64,000 nucleotides of DNA, taken from assembly GCF_009711715.1 (NCBI RefSeq), contig NZ_VENF01000004.1:292431-356430 (forward strand), read 5' to 3'. The notes beneath the pieces were generated by a model. That model was not told the DNA's origin. It saw only the letters and a list, made by a program, of their open reading frames with translations, and ran no database searches. Made by a program: the position numbers and the translations under genes. Below are positions 1 to 8,664 of the stretch, in pieces (position 1 is the first letter of the stretch; every line of letters begins with the position of its first letter). The stretch is from Methylophaga sp. GTDB lineage: Bacteria > Pseudomonadota > Gammaproteobacteria > Nitrosococcales > Methylophagaceae.

Positions 1-48
1 GGCGGAGATCAGCAGCAGTAAACAGGCTGGAGCGAGACGTTTGAGCAC
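1..48 (-). CDS. 5' end of a probable EnvC-like murein hydrolase activator (partial)
   Basis: Only 16 codons lie inside the window. They start at a GTG 8 nt after the gpmI stop and read VLKRLAPACLLLLISA, which has the basic-then-hydrophobic look of a signal peptide start. In many gammaproteobacteria envC follows gpmI on the same strand, so EnvC is the likeliest identity, but this rests on gene order and the signal-like start alone. The rest of the gene lies off the left edge. Confidence 0.4.
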   Translation of the reverse strand, partial: MLKRLAPACLLLLISA

Positions 49-56
49 AACAGGCT

Positions 57-1592
57 TCAGGGTTTTGCCTCAATCAGCAGGTGTTTGCTCATTTCTGCCG
101 GAATCGGCAAGTCCAGCAAAGACAGCATGGTCGGCGCAATATCCGACAGCGTGCCGTGCTCACGACATACGGCATCGCGGCCGGCGAACAACAGTGGCAC
201 GACGTTATTGGTGTGTGCAGTGTGCGCCTGACCGGTTTCATGATTGACCATGCGCTCGGCATTGCCGTGATCGGCGGTGACAATCATTTCACCACCCACC
301 GACTTCAGCGCATCCCAGACTTTTCCTAAACACTGGTCCAGCGCTTCCACTGCCTTGACCGCAGCGTCAAAATTACCGGTATGGCCTACCATGTCGGCAT
401 TAGCGAAGTTGCAGATAATCACGTCGTATTTTTTCGAATGGATCGCTTCAACCAGTTTATCAGCCACTTCAGGCGCACTCATTTCCGGCTGCTGGTCGTA
501 GGTGTCGACCTTGGGGGAAGGAATCAGAATCCGGTCTTCACCGTCGAATGGGGTTTCGAGGCCGCCGTTAAAGAAAAAAGTCACATGAGCATATTTTTCG
601 GTTTCGGCAATACGCAGTTGCTTAAGGCCCAGCGATGAAAGATAGCCGCCGAGGATGTTTCTCATCTTCTCGTTGGGGAAGGCAATCGGTGAGCTGTAAT
701 CTTTTTTGTATTCAGTCAGCGTGACGTATTCCGCCAGCTTGATATCACGCGGGCGGTTAAAGCCATCAAAGTCAGGTTTGATGAAGCATTCTGTTATTTC
801 ACGGGCACGATCGGCGCGAAAGTTCATGAACACGATGCTGTCGCCGTCCTCAATGCGGACTGGTTCACCAATAGTGGTTGCTTTGACGAATTCATCGGTT
901 TCCTCGCGGGCGTAGGCCATTTCCAATGCCTGGGTGGCCGTCTCGGCCTGAAACTCACCCTCGCCTTCGGCCAGCAGTCTGTAAGCTGCTTCCACCCGGT
1001 TCCAACGCTTGTCACGGTCCATCGCATAGTAGCGACCAATCATACTGACCAGGCGACCGCGGCCCTGCTCAGCAAACACGGCTTCCAGTTTGTCGATGGA
1101 AGCCTGCGCGCTTTTCGGCGGCGTATCACGGCCGTCGAGAAAGGCATGCACATAGATATGGCGGGCACCGCGATCAACGGCCAGTTTAACCATCGCGTGG
1201 ATATGCTCTTCATGACTGTGTACCCCGCCGTCGGACAGTAGACCGAAAATATGCACGGCTTTGTCATGCTCGGCGGCTTTATCGACTGCGCCGGTCAGCA
1301 CGGGATTGTGGAAGAAAGCCCCATCCTCAATTGCTTTACTGATGCGAGTGAATTCCTGGTAGACCACCCTGCCGGCACCGAGGTTGAGATGACCGACTTC
1401 AGAGTTACCCATCTGGTCACCGGGTAGCCCGACGCCCTGACCTGAGGCATCGATCAGAGTGTGAGGATATGCCTGCCACAATTGATCCCAGACCGGTGTG
1501 TTGGCAGCGAGAATGGCATTGTTATCCGGGTCTTCACTATAGCCCCAGCCATCCAGAATGATCAGCGCTAAGGGTCGGTGTTTGAGTGTCAT
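57..1592 (-). CDS. gpmI: 2,3-bisphosphoglycerate-independent phosphoglycerate mutase
   Basis: Interconverts 3- and 2-phosphoglycerate in glycolysis and gluconeogenesis in the cytoplasm, using two Mn ions and a phosphoserine intermediate. The 511-residue length is normal for the family. Visible motifs are ILDGWG near residue 12 (metal Asp14), the catalytic serine in MGNSEVGH (Ser64), the DGRDTPP segment, and the C-terminal metal motifs [12 protein letters not shown] and VTADHGNAE. The start ATG at 1592 gives the standard N-terminus. It is divergent from the ArsR-type regulator and is followed at once by an envC-like start, an order common in gammaproteobacteria. Assignment is secure. Confidence 0.97.
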   Translation of the reverse strand: MTLKHRPLALIILDGWGYSEDPDNNAILAANTPVWDQLWQAYPHTLIDASGQGVGLPGDQMGNSEVGHLNLGAGRVVYQEFTRISKAIEDGAFFHNPVLTGAVDKAAEHDKAVHIFGLLSDGGVHSHEEHIHAMVKLAVDRGARHIYVHAFLDGRDTPPKSAQASIDKLEAVFAEQGRGRLVSMIGRYYAMDRDKRWNRVEAAYRLLAEGEGEFQAETATQALEMAYAREETDEFVKATTIGEPVRIEDGDSIVFMNFRADRAREITECFIKPDFDGFNRPRDIKLAEYVTLTEYKKDYSSPIAFPNEKMRNILGGYLSSLGLKQLRIAETEKYAHVTFFFNGGLETPFDGEDRILIPSPKVDTYDQQPEMSAPEVADKLVEAIHSKKYDVIICNFANADMVGHTGNFDAAVKAVEALDQCLGKVWDALKSVGGEMIVTADHGNAERMVNHETGQAHTAHTNNVVPLLFAGRDAVCREHGTLSDIAPTMLSLLDLPIPAEMSKHLLIEAKP

Positions 1593-1731
1593 TGAAAAAA
1601 TCCTTGAAACGATGTGTGGTCGGGCTCTCTCGCGGCTGACCGGTGTCTTTAATATATTATTCAGCGTATCAGCCGTGTATTATATGGGCTTTTGTGATGA
1701 AATACAGTCACAGGTAACAGCGGAAATTATC

Positions 1732-2055
1732 GTGGCACAAGCCGGAAACCTCGATCTCATCGCGTTCGACAACGATATCGAACGGGCAGCTTTTGCGCTT
1801 AAAGCGATGTCGCACCCCCTGCGGCTGAAGATTTTGTGCGCGGTGGGTGAGAAAGAGTTGTCGGTACAGGATATTGTGGATTGCGTGGGTACGACACAGA
1901 GTAATGTATCCCAGCATCTGGCCAAGCTACGTGACAAGGAAATTCTGGCTTCACGGCGTGATGCCAACCGCATTTACTACCGGGTGAATGATGAACGTAC
2001 GCTGCGTCTGATAGAGATGATGCGTGACGTATTCTGCTCGGCAAAACAGCATTAA
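1732..2055 (+). CDS. ArsR/SmtB-family repressor of the BigR/SqrR persulfide-sensing type
   Basis: Winged-helix DNA-binding protein, 107 aa from the GTG at 1732. The helix-turn-helix core includes MSHPLRLKIL and TTQSNVSQHLAKLRDK. Cysteines sit at residues 36, 51 and 102. The Cys36-Cys102 spacing of 66 residues equals that of the persulfide-sensing pair in SqrR (Cys41/Cys107) and BigR (Cys42/Cys108), and the second one lies in a similar FC-containing C-terminus. The metal-binding ELCVCDL box of ArsR/SmtB sensors is absent. An upstream in-frame ATG at 1684 would add 16 residues, but it has no ribosome site and overlaps a promoter-like AT-rich stretch, so I prefer 1732. The rhodanese gene next door fits a role in sulfane-sulfur response; that role is inferred. 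Confidence 0.72.
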   Translation: MAQAGNLDLIAFDNDIERAAFALKAMSHPLRLKILCAVGEKELSVQDIVDCVGTTQSNVSQHLAKLRDKEILASRRDANRIYYRVNDERTLRLIEMMRDVFCSAKQH

Positions 2056-2079
2056 ATCAGCATATTAAGTAGGGGTAAA

Positions 2080-2499
2080 ATGGAAAACTTGGGTGAGTTT
2101 ATTGTTAACCACTGGATTCTGGTCACAGCGTTTGTAGTACTGGCCTGGCTGGTGTTCTCTGACTCAATAAACCGCAAGTTGAGTGGCCTGCAGATGCTGG
2201 GCCCGAATCAGGCGGTCCGACTGGTCAATCAGCATAAGGGATCATTTGTCGATGTCCGCGACAAGACGGAGTTCGATAAAGAGCACATCGCTGATTCCAT
2301 CAACCTGCCATTATCTGAACTGGCCGACAAGGCCGATCAGCTGAAAAACAAGGCGCAACCGGTGGTCATTGTCTGTGCCAGCGGTCAGCGCTCACGCAGT
2401 GCGGTCAAGCAACTGCGTCGTCAGGGCTTTGAACAAGTCTATGTATTATCCGGCGGCCTGCATGCCTGGAAAGAGGCCAAGCTGCCGCTGTTCAGTTAA
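2080..2499 (+). CDS. yibN: Membrane-anchored single-domain rhodanese (YibN-like)
   Basis: Single rhodanese domain on one N-terminal membrane helix (about residues 10-27), total 139 aa. The active-site loop is CASGQRS with the persulfide-forming Cys99; the DVRDKTEFDKEHI and SGGLHAWK signatures frame the fold. It should carry or transfer sulfane sulfur at the inner face of the membrane. In E. coli yibN also sits directly before grxC, secB and gpsA, as here. It follows the ArsR-type gene by 24 nt, so the two may be co-transcribed. The physiological substrate is unknown. Confidence 0.88.
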   Translation: MENLGEFIVNHWILVTAFVVLAWLVFSDSINRKLSGLQMLGPNQAVRLVNQHKGSFVDVRDKTEFDKEHIADSINLPLSELADKADQLKNKAQPVVIVCASGQRSRSAVKQLRRQGFEQVYVLSGGLHAWKEAKLPLFS

Positions 2500-2523
2500 T
2501 CCGAACATAAGCAGGGTGTTTTT

Positions 2524-2781
2524 GTGGCTAATGTAATCGTTTACTCCTCCGCGCACTGCCCTTATTGCGTCATGGCCAAGCAGTTGCTGGATCGCAAGGG
2601 GGTTAAGTATGAAGAAATCCGCGTTGATCTGGATCCGTCCCGGCGCGAGGAAATGATGAAGAAAAGCCGGCAACGTACCGTGCCCCAGATTTTCATTAAT
2701 AATAAAGCTATAGGCGGCTATACCGACCTGGTGGCGATTGATCGCGCCAACAAACTGGATAGTCTCCTGGCACAATCGTAG
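2524..2781 (+). CDS. grxC: Glutaredoxin 3
   Basis: Small cytoplasmic thiol-disulfide oxidoreductase that reduces protein and mixed glutathione disulfides with electrons from glutathione. The 85 residues hold the dithiol active site CPYC at positions 12-15, the TVPQIFIN cis-proline loop and the GGYTDL glutathione-binding segment. Translation starts at GTG 2524. It lies between yibN and secB in the order known from E. coli, all on one strand with short gaps. Confidence 0.95.
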   Translation: MANVIVYSSAHCPYCVMAKQLLDRKGVKYEEIRVDLDPSRREEMMKKSRQRTVPQIFINNKAIGGYTDLVAIDRANKLDSLLAQS

Positions 2782-2794
2782 AGAAGGAAGAAAG

Positions 2795-3286
2795 ATGGCT
2801 GAAGAAAACGCAACAGCAACGGGTGAAGAGCAAAAACCACGCTTTGTCATCCAGAAGGTTTACACCAAAGACGTCTCATTTGAGTCACCGAACTCACCGG
2901 ATATTTTCCGTGATGAATGGCGCCCCAAGCTGGATCTGCAACTGGGTAATGACTACAAACGCATCGATGATGACAATCATGAAGTCATCCTGACGGTGAT
3001 GGTCACAGCCAAGGTCGACGATAAGGTGGCTTTCCTGGTCGAAGTCAAGCAGGCTGGTATCTTCACTCTGACCGGCTACAGCAATGAAGAAATGGGCCCG
3101 CTGCTGGGCAGCTACTGCCCCAACACGCTGTTCCCGTTTGTGCGTGAAGTGGTTTCCGATCTGGTCACCAAGGGCGGTTTCCCGCAGCTGGTGCTGGCGC
3201 CGGTTAACTTCGATGCCATGTATCTGCACAATAAAGAAAGAGCGCAGCAAGCCGCTAAGCAGGCACAATCTGAAGCGACCCACTGA
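2795..3286 (+). CDS. secB: Protein-export chaperone SecB
   Basis: Homotetrameric cytosolic chaperone that keeps presecretory proteins unfolded and hands them to SecA. The start is ATG 2795 behind a strong purine-rich site (gagaaggaag), giving 163 aa starting MAEENATATG, close to the usual SecB length. Family segments seen include IQKVYTKDVSFESPN, the central EVKQAGIFTL strand, the LGSYCPNTLFPF motif and GGFPQLVLAPVNFDAMY near the end. It lies 13 nt after grxC. Confidence 0.97.
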   Translation: MAEENATATGEEQKPRFVIQKVYTKDVSFESPNSPDIFRDEWRPKLDLQLGNDYKRIDDDNHEVILTVMVTAKVDDKVAFLVEVKQAGIFTLTGYSNEEMGPLLGSYCPNTLFPFVREVVSDLVTKGGFPQLVLAPVNFDAMYLHNKERAQQAAKQAQSEATH

Positions 3287-3301
3287 ATAACAGGACAGCA
3301 C

Positions 3302-4321
3302 GTGGCTGAAAAGCTTTTACCGACGCTGGTTATCGGTGCTGGTGCCTGGGGAACGGCGCTGGCAATTGCGATTGCCCGTAAAGGTCACGATGTCCGCCTG
3401 TGGGCGCGTGACCCTGAGCAGATTAAGCTGATGCAGGCCAGCCGCACTAACAGGCGTTACCTGCCCGATATCCGTTTCCCCGATTCGCTGACCTTGGCCT
3501 CGGATCTGGAAACCTCGGTGCGTGAAGCCCGTCATGTCCTGATTTCTGTTCCCAGCAAATCTTTTGTCGACACGCTCCGAACCATCAAGCCATTATTGCA
3601 GCCGGGTGTGCCGGTGAGCTGGGCGACCAAGGGGCTTACCGTCGATAAGGGGGAGTTTCTGCACGATGCCGCGCGGGAAGTGCTGGGAGAATCGCATTCG
3701 CTGGCGGTGATATCCGGGCCGTCGTTTGCCGCGGAAGTGGCCGCCAATCTGCCGACAGCAGTGACCGTGGCTTCACCGGATCAGGCGTTTGCCGATGCGC
3801 TGGTTGAGTTGCTGCATTCGCAGACACTACGAATCTATACCACTCACGATATCGTCGGCGTGCAAATCGGCGGCACAGTCAAAAATGTGCTGGCTATTGC
3901 AGCAGGCATCTCGGATGGTCTGGGTTTTGGCGCCAATGCCCGTGCTGCATTAATCACCCGCGGCATGGCTGAAATTCGGCGCCTTGCCGCCGCACTGGGC
4001 GCTGATCCTGAAACCCTGTTCGGTCTCGCCGGTATCGGTGATGTGATTCTGACCTGCACCGACGATCAGAGCCGTAACCGGCAACTGGGACTGGCGCTGG
4101 GCAGTGGTCTCAGGGTGGATGATGCCGTGAAACAGGTTGGCAAAACCGTTGAAGGCATGCATGCTGCCCGTGAAGTATTACTCCGTGCTAAACAGGTTGG
4201 TGTGGAAATGCCCATTGTCGAACAGGTATGCAAAATCCTGTTTGAGGGTTACGATCCGCGCGAATCAGTGCAGGCTTTATTGTGCAGGGAACAGAAAGCG
4301 GAAGTCAGGCGCCCTGTCTGA
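3302..4321 (+). CDS. gpsA: Glycerol-3-phosphate dehydrogenase [NAD(P)+]
   Basis: Reduces dihydroxyacetone phosphate to sn-glycerol 3-phosphate, the backbone donor for phospholipid synthesis. The 339 residues start at GTG 3302. The N-terminal Rossmann fold has GAGAWGTALA; the catalytic lysine lies in GGTVKNVLAIAAG; the SGPSFA, GLAGIGDVILTC and SRNRQLG motifs are present. It closes the yibN-grxC-secB-gpsA run, 15 nt after secB, matching E. coli order. Confidence 0.96.
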   Translation: MAEKLLPTLVIGAGAWGTALAIAIARKGHDVRLWARDPEQIKLMQASRTNRRYLPDIRFPDSLTLASDLETSVREARHVLISVPSKSFVDTLRTIKPLLQPGVPVSWATKGLTVDKGEFLHDAAREVLGESHSLAVISGPSFAAEVAANLPTAVTVASPDQAFADALVELLHSQTLRIYTTHDIVGVQIGGTVKNVLAIAAGISDGLGFGANARAALITRGMAEIRRLAAALGADPETLFGLAGIGDVILTCTDDQSRNRQLGLALGSGLRVDDAVKQVGKTVEGMHAAREVLLRAKQVGVEMPIVEQVCKILFEGYDPRESVQALLCREQKAEVRRPV

Positions 4322-4352
4322 TAACCAGGTTAATTAAAAGAGGAACAATCTT

Positions 4353-5222
4353 ATGCGAGGCATTCTTAAGTACAGTGCGACGATTGCGACAGTCGTCATG
4401 CTCAGCCTGGGGTTGAGCGGCTGTGGTAATCCGCTCAAGAAAGATGAGCCCGAGATTACAGCAGAGGGCAAAACCGTATTCGAAGCCGGCTTGCAGTATG
4501 TGAAAGTCGTCGAGCGTGATGTAGCCGGGGTGGCCAACGATCATCCGTTTTCCATTTCCTCTGACAATATGCGGACCGTACTGGAATCACTCTACGTGAC
4601 CGAAACGGTGCTGTTTAACGAGCGTCAGGCGCCGTTATTCTCACCATTCGAGCTGCAGATTCTGAGTTCCGGCCTGTCTTCCGGCCTGGCCCGTGCCGAG
4701 TCTAATGAAGATGTTACATTCGTGACCATCGGTGCCCACCAGGGCGCACTGGCCAAGGAAAAGCAAACCAACACCGGTCGTGTGTTCTACAGCGGTGGTC
4801 GTTTGAATATTATCTTCGGCAAGGTGCGTGAAGAATATCTGGATAAAGATCCTTACACCGGTCAGGAAATCGATCGCCGTGTGAATCCGCTGCGTCCCGG
4901 TACCCGCCGCGCTGACTCCGAGCCCGAAGTGCGCGTGGCTCTGGATAACGGCCAGTCCTACTACACTGACCCGGAAACCGGTGAAGAGCGTACCGACTGG
5001 ATTGTGATCGATATCCCGACCGTACTGGCCACCATGGCTGAACGTGAAGCCAGCACCCAGGACGGCACATTGAGCCCTGAACTGCGTGAAGATATTGCCC
5101 GTAACAAGCAGGAAACCAGCAATCTGCGTGAAGATATGGCCAATATCAAGGAAGTCTTGTTTGAAATGAGCGATAAGCTCGACAAGCTGCAAAAAGAGCT
5201 GGATGCAATGAAGTCGGAGTAA
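4353..5222 (+). CDS. Putative lipoprotein with C-terminal coiled coil
   Basis: A 289-aa protein of no family I recognise. It begins with a lipoprotein signal: a basic start, a hydrophobic run, then LSGC as lipobox, so it is probably lipidated at Cys24. Downstream of the lipobox the residues are NPLKKDEPE. The middle contains two Gly/Ser-rich and Arg-rich segments. The last 50 residues (about 240-289) are rich in Glu, Lys, Leu and Met with heptad-like spacing, which suggests a coiled coil. A ribosome site (agagg) precedes ATG 4353, and a strong terminator follows at 5241. It could belong to the gpsA transcript, since the gap is 31 nt. Function unknown; an envelope-structure role is only a guess. 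Confidence 0.7.
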   Translation: MRGILKYSATIATVVMLSLGLSGCGNPLKKDEPEITAEGKTVFEAGLQYVKVVERDVAGVANDHPFSISSDNMRTVLESLYVTETVLFNERQAPLFSPFELQILSSGLSSGLARAESNEDVTFVTIGAHQGALAKEKQTNTGRVFYSGGRLNIIFGKVREEYLDKDPYTGQEIDRRVNPLRPGTRRADSEPEVRVALDNGQSYYTDPETGEERTDWIVIDIPTVLATMAEREASTQDGTLSPELREDIARNKQETSNLREDMANIKEVLFEMSDKLDKLQKELDAMKSE

Positions 5223-5240
5223 TCCGGGCTCAAAGCTAAC

Positions 5241-5270
5241 AAAAGGCGCCTCCGGGCGCCTTTTTTGTTT
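5241..5270 (+). terminator. Rho-independent terminator after the lipoprotein gene
   Basis: A perfect GC-rich hairpin (GGCGCC, loop tccg, GGCGCC) preceded by A-residues and followed by six T. It sits 18 nt after the lipoprotein stop and abuts the convergent methyltransferase gene, so it may work in both directions. Confidence 0.9.
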
Positions 5271-6442
5271 TACAGCTGGTAACGCCGATCCTGCATTTGC
5301 AGGCGGGGTAACAAATCGAGATCACGGCAAAGTGACAACACTTTGAATTGATGGCCCATCGCGCCGGGCATCAGGAGCTGTTTGAGTGCGCTGCTATGCT
5401 TGAGCCAATCAACAGGGTCGGATTCCTGTTCCAGTTCAGTGGCCAGCAGGGTGATATCGCCGGCCAGCAGAAAATCGCTCTGCTCATGAAAGCCCGTCAC
5501 ATCAAGGCCGTTCGCCAGTGCCTGTTCAGCGAGTGCCGTAAAGTCGATATGGGCGGTAATATCCTGCAGGCCTTGCAGCACTAATGGGTTATCATGCGCC
5601 TGCTGTCGATAATAGCAGCGTAGCGTGCCCTGAGTCCGCTCTGGGCGGTAATACTCAGCGAACGGATAGCCATAGTCGATTATAAAAATCGCGCCCTGAG
5701 AGAGGCTGTCAGCGACGCTCTGCAACCAGTCGGTGGCGAACAGGTTCACCTCAGTCTGATAACGCTGCGCGCCAATCTGCTTACGGATGTCTGCTGCCCG
5801 GTTCAGCAGTCTCGGGTCTTCAATCGCTTTGTTCTGCCAGCCAAAGCCGTCTGAAGTTATACTCACCCCCTGCTCTGTCACACCCTCTTCGCTGAATTCC
5901 AGCAGATGCACCGGCATCGCATCACAGACTTCATTGGCAAGCATAATGCCTTTAAAGTCGGATGGCATGTTTGTCAGCCAGACAACGCGTTCCGCCAAAG
6001 TCGGTAAATGTTTTTCAATCAGCTCACGCTGCTTCTGCTGCAGATCGGCGCTGGTTTCGAGGATGAGATAGTGATCCGGTAATGCATCCAGCTGCTTCAG
6101 CTGCTGCAAAATATCGACGGCAAGCTTGCCGCTGCCGGCGCCGAATTCAAGCATATCAAACTGAGCAAGCTGGCGGCCGATATCAGCAATATGAACCGCC
6201 AGCGCCCGGCCGAATAAAGGGGATATTTCCGGCGCCGTGGTAAAGTCACCCCCTGCTCCCAGCTTGTGACTGCCGGCACTGTAATAACCCAGACCGGGGG
6301 TATACAGACAGTCGTGCATATAGTCGGCGAAACTGAGCCAGCCGCCCTGCTGCTCAATCCTTGCAGCAATCTGCCGTTTGAGCTGGTCACTATAGTCTTG
6401 CGCCTGCGGGTCATCCGCCGCTATCGTTACGAAATCAGTCAT
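5270..6442 (-). CDS. SAM-dependent methyltransferase of the MidA/NDUFAF7 (COG1565) family
   Basis: 390 aa from ATG 6442, giving MTDFVTIAAD at the N-terminus; an upstream in-frame start would overlap the divergent gene and adds no conserved sequence. Recognisable family features are GDFTTAPEISPLFGRALA, the SAM-binding loop MLEFGAGSGKLA, and MLANEVCDAMPVH. The mitochondrial relative NDUFAF7 dimethylates an arginine of complex I during assembly; the bacterial substrate is not known. The gene is divergent from the folM-like reductase with 16 nt between start codons. Confidence 0.85.
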   Translation of the reverse strand: MTDFVTIAADDPQAQDYSDQLKRQIAARIEQQGGWLSFADYMHDCLYTPGLGYYSAGSHKLGAGGDFTTAPEISPLFGRALAVHIADIGRQLAQFDMLEFGAGSGKLAVDILQQLKQLDALPDHYLILETSADLQQKQRELIEKHLPTLAERVVWLTNMPSDFKGIMLANEVCDAMPVHLLEFSEEGVTEQGVSITSDGFGWQNKAIEDPRLLNRAADIRKQIGAQRYQTEVNLFATDWLQSVADSLSQGAIFIIDYGYPFAEYYRPERTQGTLRCYYRQQAHDNPLVLQGLQDITAHIDFTALAEQALANGLDVTGFHEQSDFLLAGDITLLATELEQESDPVDWLKHSSALKQLLMPGAMGHQFKVLSLCRDLDLLPRLQMQDRRYQL

Positions 6443-6458
6443 TGAAGAGGATAAGTCG

Positions 6459-7178
6459 TTGCAAAAAAAGGTTCTGGTAACCGGCACCAGCCGCCGGATT
6501 GGTCTGCATATCGCCAAGCGACTGCATGAGGACGGTTACGCTGTACTGGCACATTACCGCAGCGAGACCGAAGGTGTCCAAGAATTACGTGCTCTGGGCA
6601 TTGAAACGATTTATGCCGCCTTTGACAGCCGTGACAATATTCTCGATTTTGTCACCCGTCTGCGTCAGCAATATCGCGGCCTGAGGGCGATAATCCATAA
6701 TGCTTCGACCTTCACCCCCACCGATGAAGAGCTGGCCCGCGCCGCAGAACAGTACGAGCAGTTTTTCTACGTGCATATGCTGGCGCCCTTCCTGATTAAT
6801 CAGGGGCTGCATGATCGGCTGCAGGGTGATGATGGCAAACCGGCCGATATTATTCATATCACCGATATCAACGTTGAAAATCCAACGCCACGCTTTGATA
6901 TCTATGGTACGACGAAAGCCGGTCTGCATAATATGACGCTGGCGCTGGCCAAGAAATTTGCGCCGGACATCAAGGTCAATGCGGTGGCGCCGGGACCGGT
7001 GCTATTCACCGAATCACATAGTGAGGAAGTCAGACAGGCAATGATGGCGGAGACACCGCTGGGCTGTGAAGGTGGTGCGGAACCGGTTTATCTGGCGTTG
7101 AAAAGCATCCTGGATAATTCCTTCCTGACCGGGGTGTCAATCCCGGTGGATGGTGGCCGCCGTCTCTCCAAACGTTAA
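6459..7178 (+). CDS. Short-chain dehydrogenase, FolM-like dihydromonapterin/pteridine reductase
   Basis: NAD(P)H-dependent reductase of the SDR superfamily, 239 aa, probably reducing dihydropterins to tetrahydro forms. The Rossmann motif is the pteridine-reductase variant TGTSRRIGLHIAK, the active-site pair is in YGTTKAG, and PVDGGRRL closes the fold. Translation begins at TTG 6459, seven nt after the site gaagagga. It is convergent with folK and overlaps it by 42 bp, and folB follows, so a folate/pterin role is well supported by context. Confidence 0.83.
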   Translation: MQKKVLVTGTSRRIGLHIAKRLHEDGYAVLAHYRSETEGVQELRALGIETIYAAFDSRDNILDFVTRLRQQYRGLRAIIHNASTFTPTDEELARAAEQYEQFFYVHMLAPFLINQGLHDRLQGDDGKPADIIHITDINVENPTPRFDIYGTTKAGLHNMTLALAKKFAPDIKVNAVAPGPVLFTESHSEEVRQAMMAETPLGCEGGAEPVYLALKSILDNSFLTGVSIPVDGGRRLSKR

Positions 7179-7643
7179 TCCGTCAGTACTGACCAGCGTG
7201 CCCTTTTGCATGATCGGTGTAGTGGCAGCGTCTGTCAGAAAGGCGCGGAGCTCGTTAATCAGCGGATACAGGAAGTATTCATCGGTGAGACTGCTGGCGC
7301 TGCGCTGCCAGTCATCAGGGCTGCTGAAATGAGCCAGGATATCAATATCGGCGGGTCGATCTTTCAGTTTGCTGTTGGGATCTTCGCGGTCGCGGCCCAG
7401 TTCGACTTCAATCTTATTGCAGATGGCCTTCAGAGCGGCCTCTTCCATATCGGTTTCAAGAAAGGCTACGGCATTAAGAAAATCCCGGTGACTGTTCATG
7501 CCCACCGGCGGAATATGCAGCACCCGGCTCAGATGCAAAGCATCGAAATGGCGCAGTAACTGCCGTACAATCGCCGCAAAATTATGCTGTGGATTGATAT
7601 TACTGCCCAGCCCGAGCAGATAGCCGCCTGCCAGTTCTGTCAT
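7137..7643 (-). CDS. folK: 2-amino-4-hydroxy-6-hydroxymethyldihydropteridine pyrophosphokinase
   Basis: Transfers pyrophosphate from ATP to hydroxymethyl-dihydropterin in folate synthesis. The 168 aa contain LGLGSNINPQ at the N-terminus, the NAVAFLET strand and the metal/ATP motif DRPADIDIL. The region after about residue 115 is more divergent than in E. coli FolK. Its 3' end overlaps the convergent folM-like gene by 42 bp, and its start overlaps the folB stop by one base, so folB and folK are translationally coupled. Confidence 0.88.
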   Translation of the reverse strand: MTELAGGYLLGLGSNINPQHNFAAIVRQLLRHFDALHLSRVLHIPPVGMNSHRDFLNAVAFLETDMEEAALKAICNKIEVELGRDREDPNSKLKDRPADIDILAHFSSPDDWQRSASSLTDEYFLYPLINELRAFLTDAATTPIMQKGTLVSTDGLTFGETAATIHRD

Positions 7644-7993
7644 CAGCGGCTGCGCTCAATTACTATTCGTGCTGTGTTCTGACCATGCAGTGCGACCGGT
7701 TTGCTCAGCGTCAATTTAAGCCGGGGAATCGCAAACTGCTCCAGCAGCATGGCACAAAGATCTTCTGCCAGCGTTTCGATAAGCAGGTATTCGCTGGCTT
7801 TGACAAAAGCGACAATGCGCTGGGCGACAGCACCATAGTCGAGGGTTTTATTGATGTCATCGGATTCGGCAGCGGGTCTGATATCCCAGTCCATTTCCAG
7901 GTCAAACGTCAGCGTCTGCTGCGTCTGGCGTTCCCAGTCGTAAATGCCGATAATCGTGTCAATTTTCAGGTCGTTAAGAAATATTTTGTCCAT
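7643..7993 (-). CDS. folB: Dihydroneopterin aldolase
   Basis: Cleaves dihydroneopterin to hydroxymethyl-dihydropterin and glycolaldehyde, the step just before FolK. The 116-residue protein has the family start MDKIFLNDLKIDTIIGIYDWER, split here only by the conserved Glu of the pterin pocket, then TLDYGAVAQ, LLIETLAEDL and the C-terminal KLTLSKP strand. It precedes folK in transcription order and is divergent from plsY, with 77 nt for shared promoters. Confidence 0.93.
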   Translation of the reverse strand: MDKIFLNDLKIDTIIGIYDWERQTQQTLTFDLEMDWDIRPAAESDDINKTLDYGAVAQRIVAFVKASEYLLIETLAEDLCAMLLEQFAIPRLKLTLSKPVALHGQNTARIVIERSR

Positions 7994-8070
7994 GAATCAA
8001 GCTGCTTGCTGGTGGCAATCCGGTTGGCGACCTATAATGTCGCATCAGTTATAACAGGTCGCATCATATC

Positions 8071-8664
8071 ATGCTGGAAACATACGCCTTACCCAGTAGC
8101 CTTTTGCTGGTTGCTTATCTATTCGGTTCGCTGAACAGTGCCATTGTCCTGTGCAAGCTGGCTTCTTTGCCCGACCCGCGTACACAGGGCTCGGGTAATC
8201 CCGGGGCGACCAATGTGCTGCGTTTCGGTGGTAAAAAACTGGCGGCCACGGTGTTGTTCTTTGATGTGCTCAAGGGCGTGATTCCGGTTGTCATTGCCCA
8301 TCTGCTGGGCCTGGATATGGTCTGGGTGGCAGCCACGGCCTTTGCAGCCTTTGTGGGCCATCTGTTCCCGGTATTTTTCCAGTTTCAGGGGGGTAAAGGC
8401 GTAGCGACCGCTCTCGGCGGATTTCTTGCCCTGTCCCCTGCGCTGGCCGGTGCCGGTCTGCTGACCTGGCTTGTTGTGTTTGCGATAAGCCGGATTTCGT
8501 CGCTGTCTGCCTTGACGGCGGCAGCTTTGACACCGGTTTATAGCCTGTGGATTATCGACAGTGTGCCGGCGCGCTGGGTGATCCTGGTTACGGCACTCAT
8601 GCTAATAGTCCGCCACCATGGCAACATCCGTCGCCTGCTGGCCGGGCAGGAAGGTAAGTCCTAA
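8071..8664 (+). CDS. plsY: Glycerol-3-phosphate acyltransferase PlsY
   Basis: Inner-membrane enzyme that acylates sn-glycerol 3-phosphate using acyl-phosphate, the first step of phospholipid synthesis. 197 aa with about five hydrophobic segments. The family loops are visible: [11 protein letters not shown], the [16 protein letters not shown] loop, and [18 protein letters not shown]. The pairing plsY/folB/tsaD is common in gammaproteobacteria. Its last four bases overlap the end of the convergent tsaD. Confidence 0.95.
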   Translation: MLETYALPSSLLLVAYLFGSLNSAIVLCKLASLPDPRTQGSGNPGATNVLRFGGKKLAATVLFFDVLKGVIPVVIAHLLGLDMVWVAATAFAAFVGHLFPVFFQFQGGKGVATALGGFLALSPALAGAGLLTWLVVFAISRISSLSALTAAALTPVYSLWIIDSVPARWVILVTALMLIVRHHGNIRRLLAGQEGKS

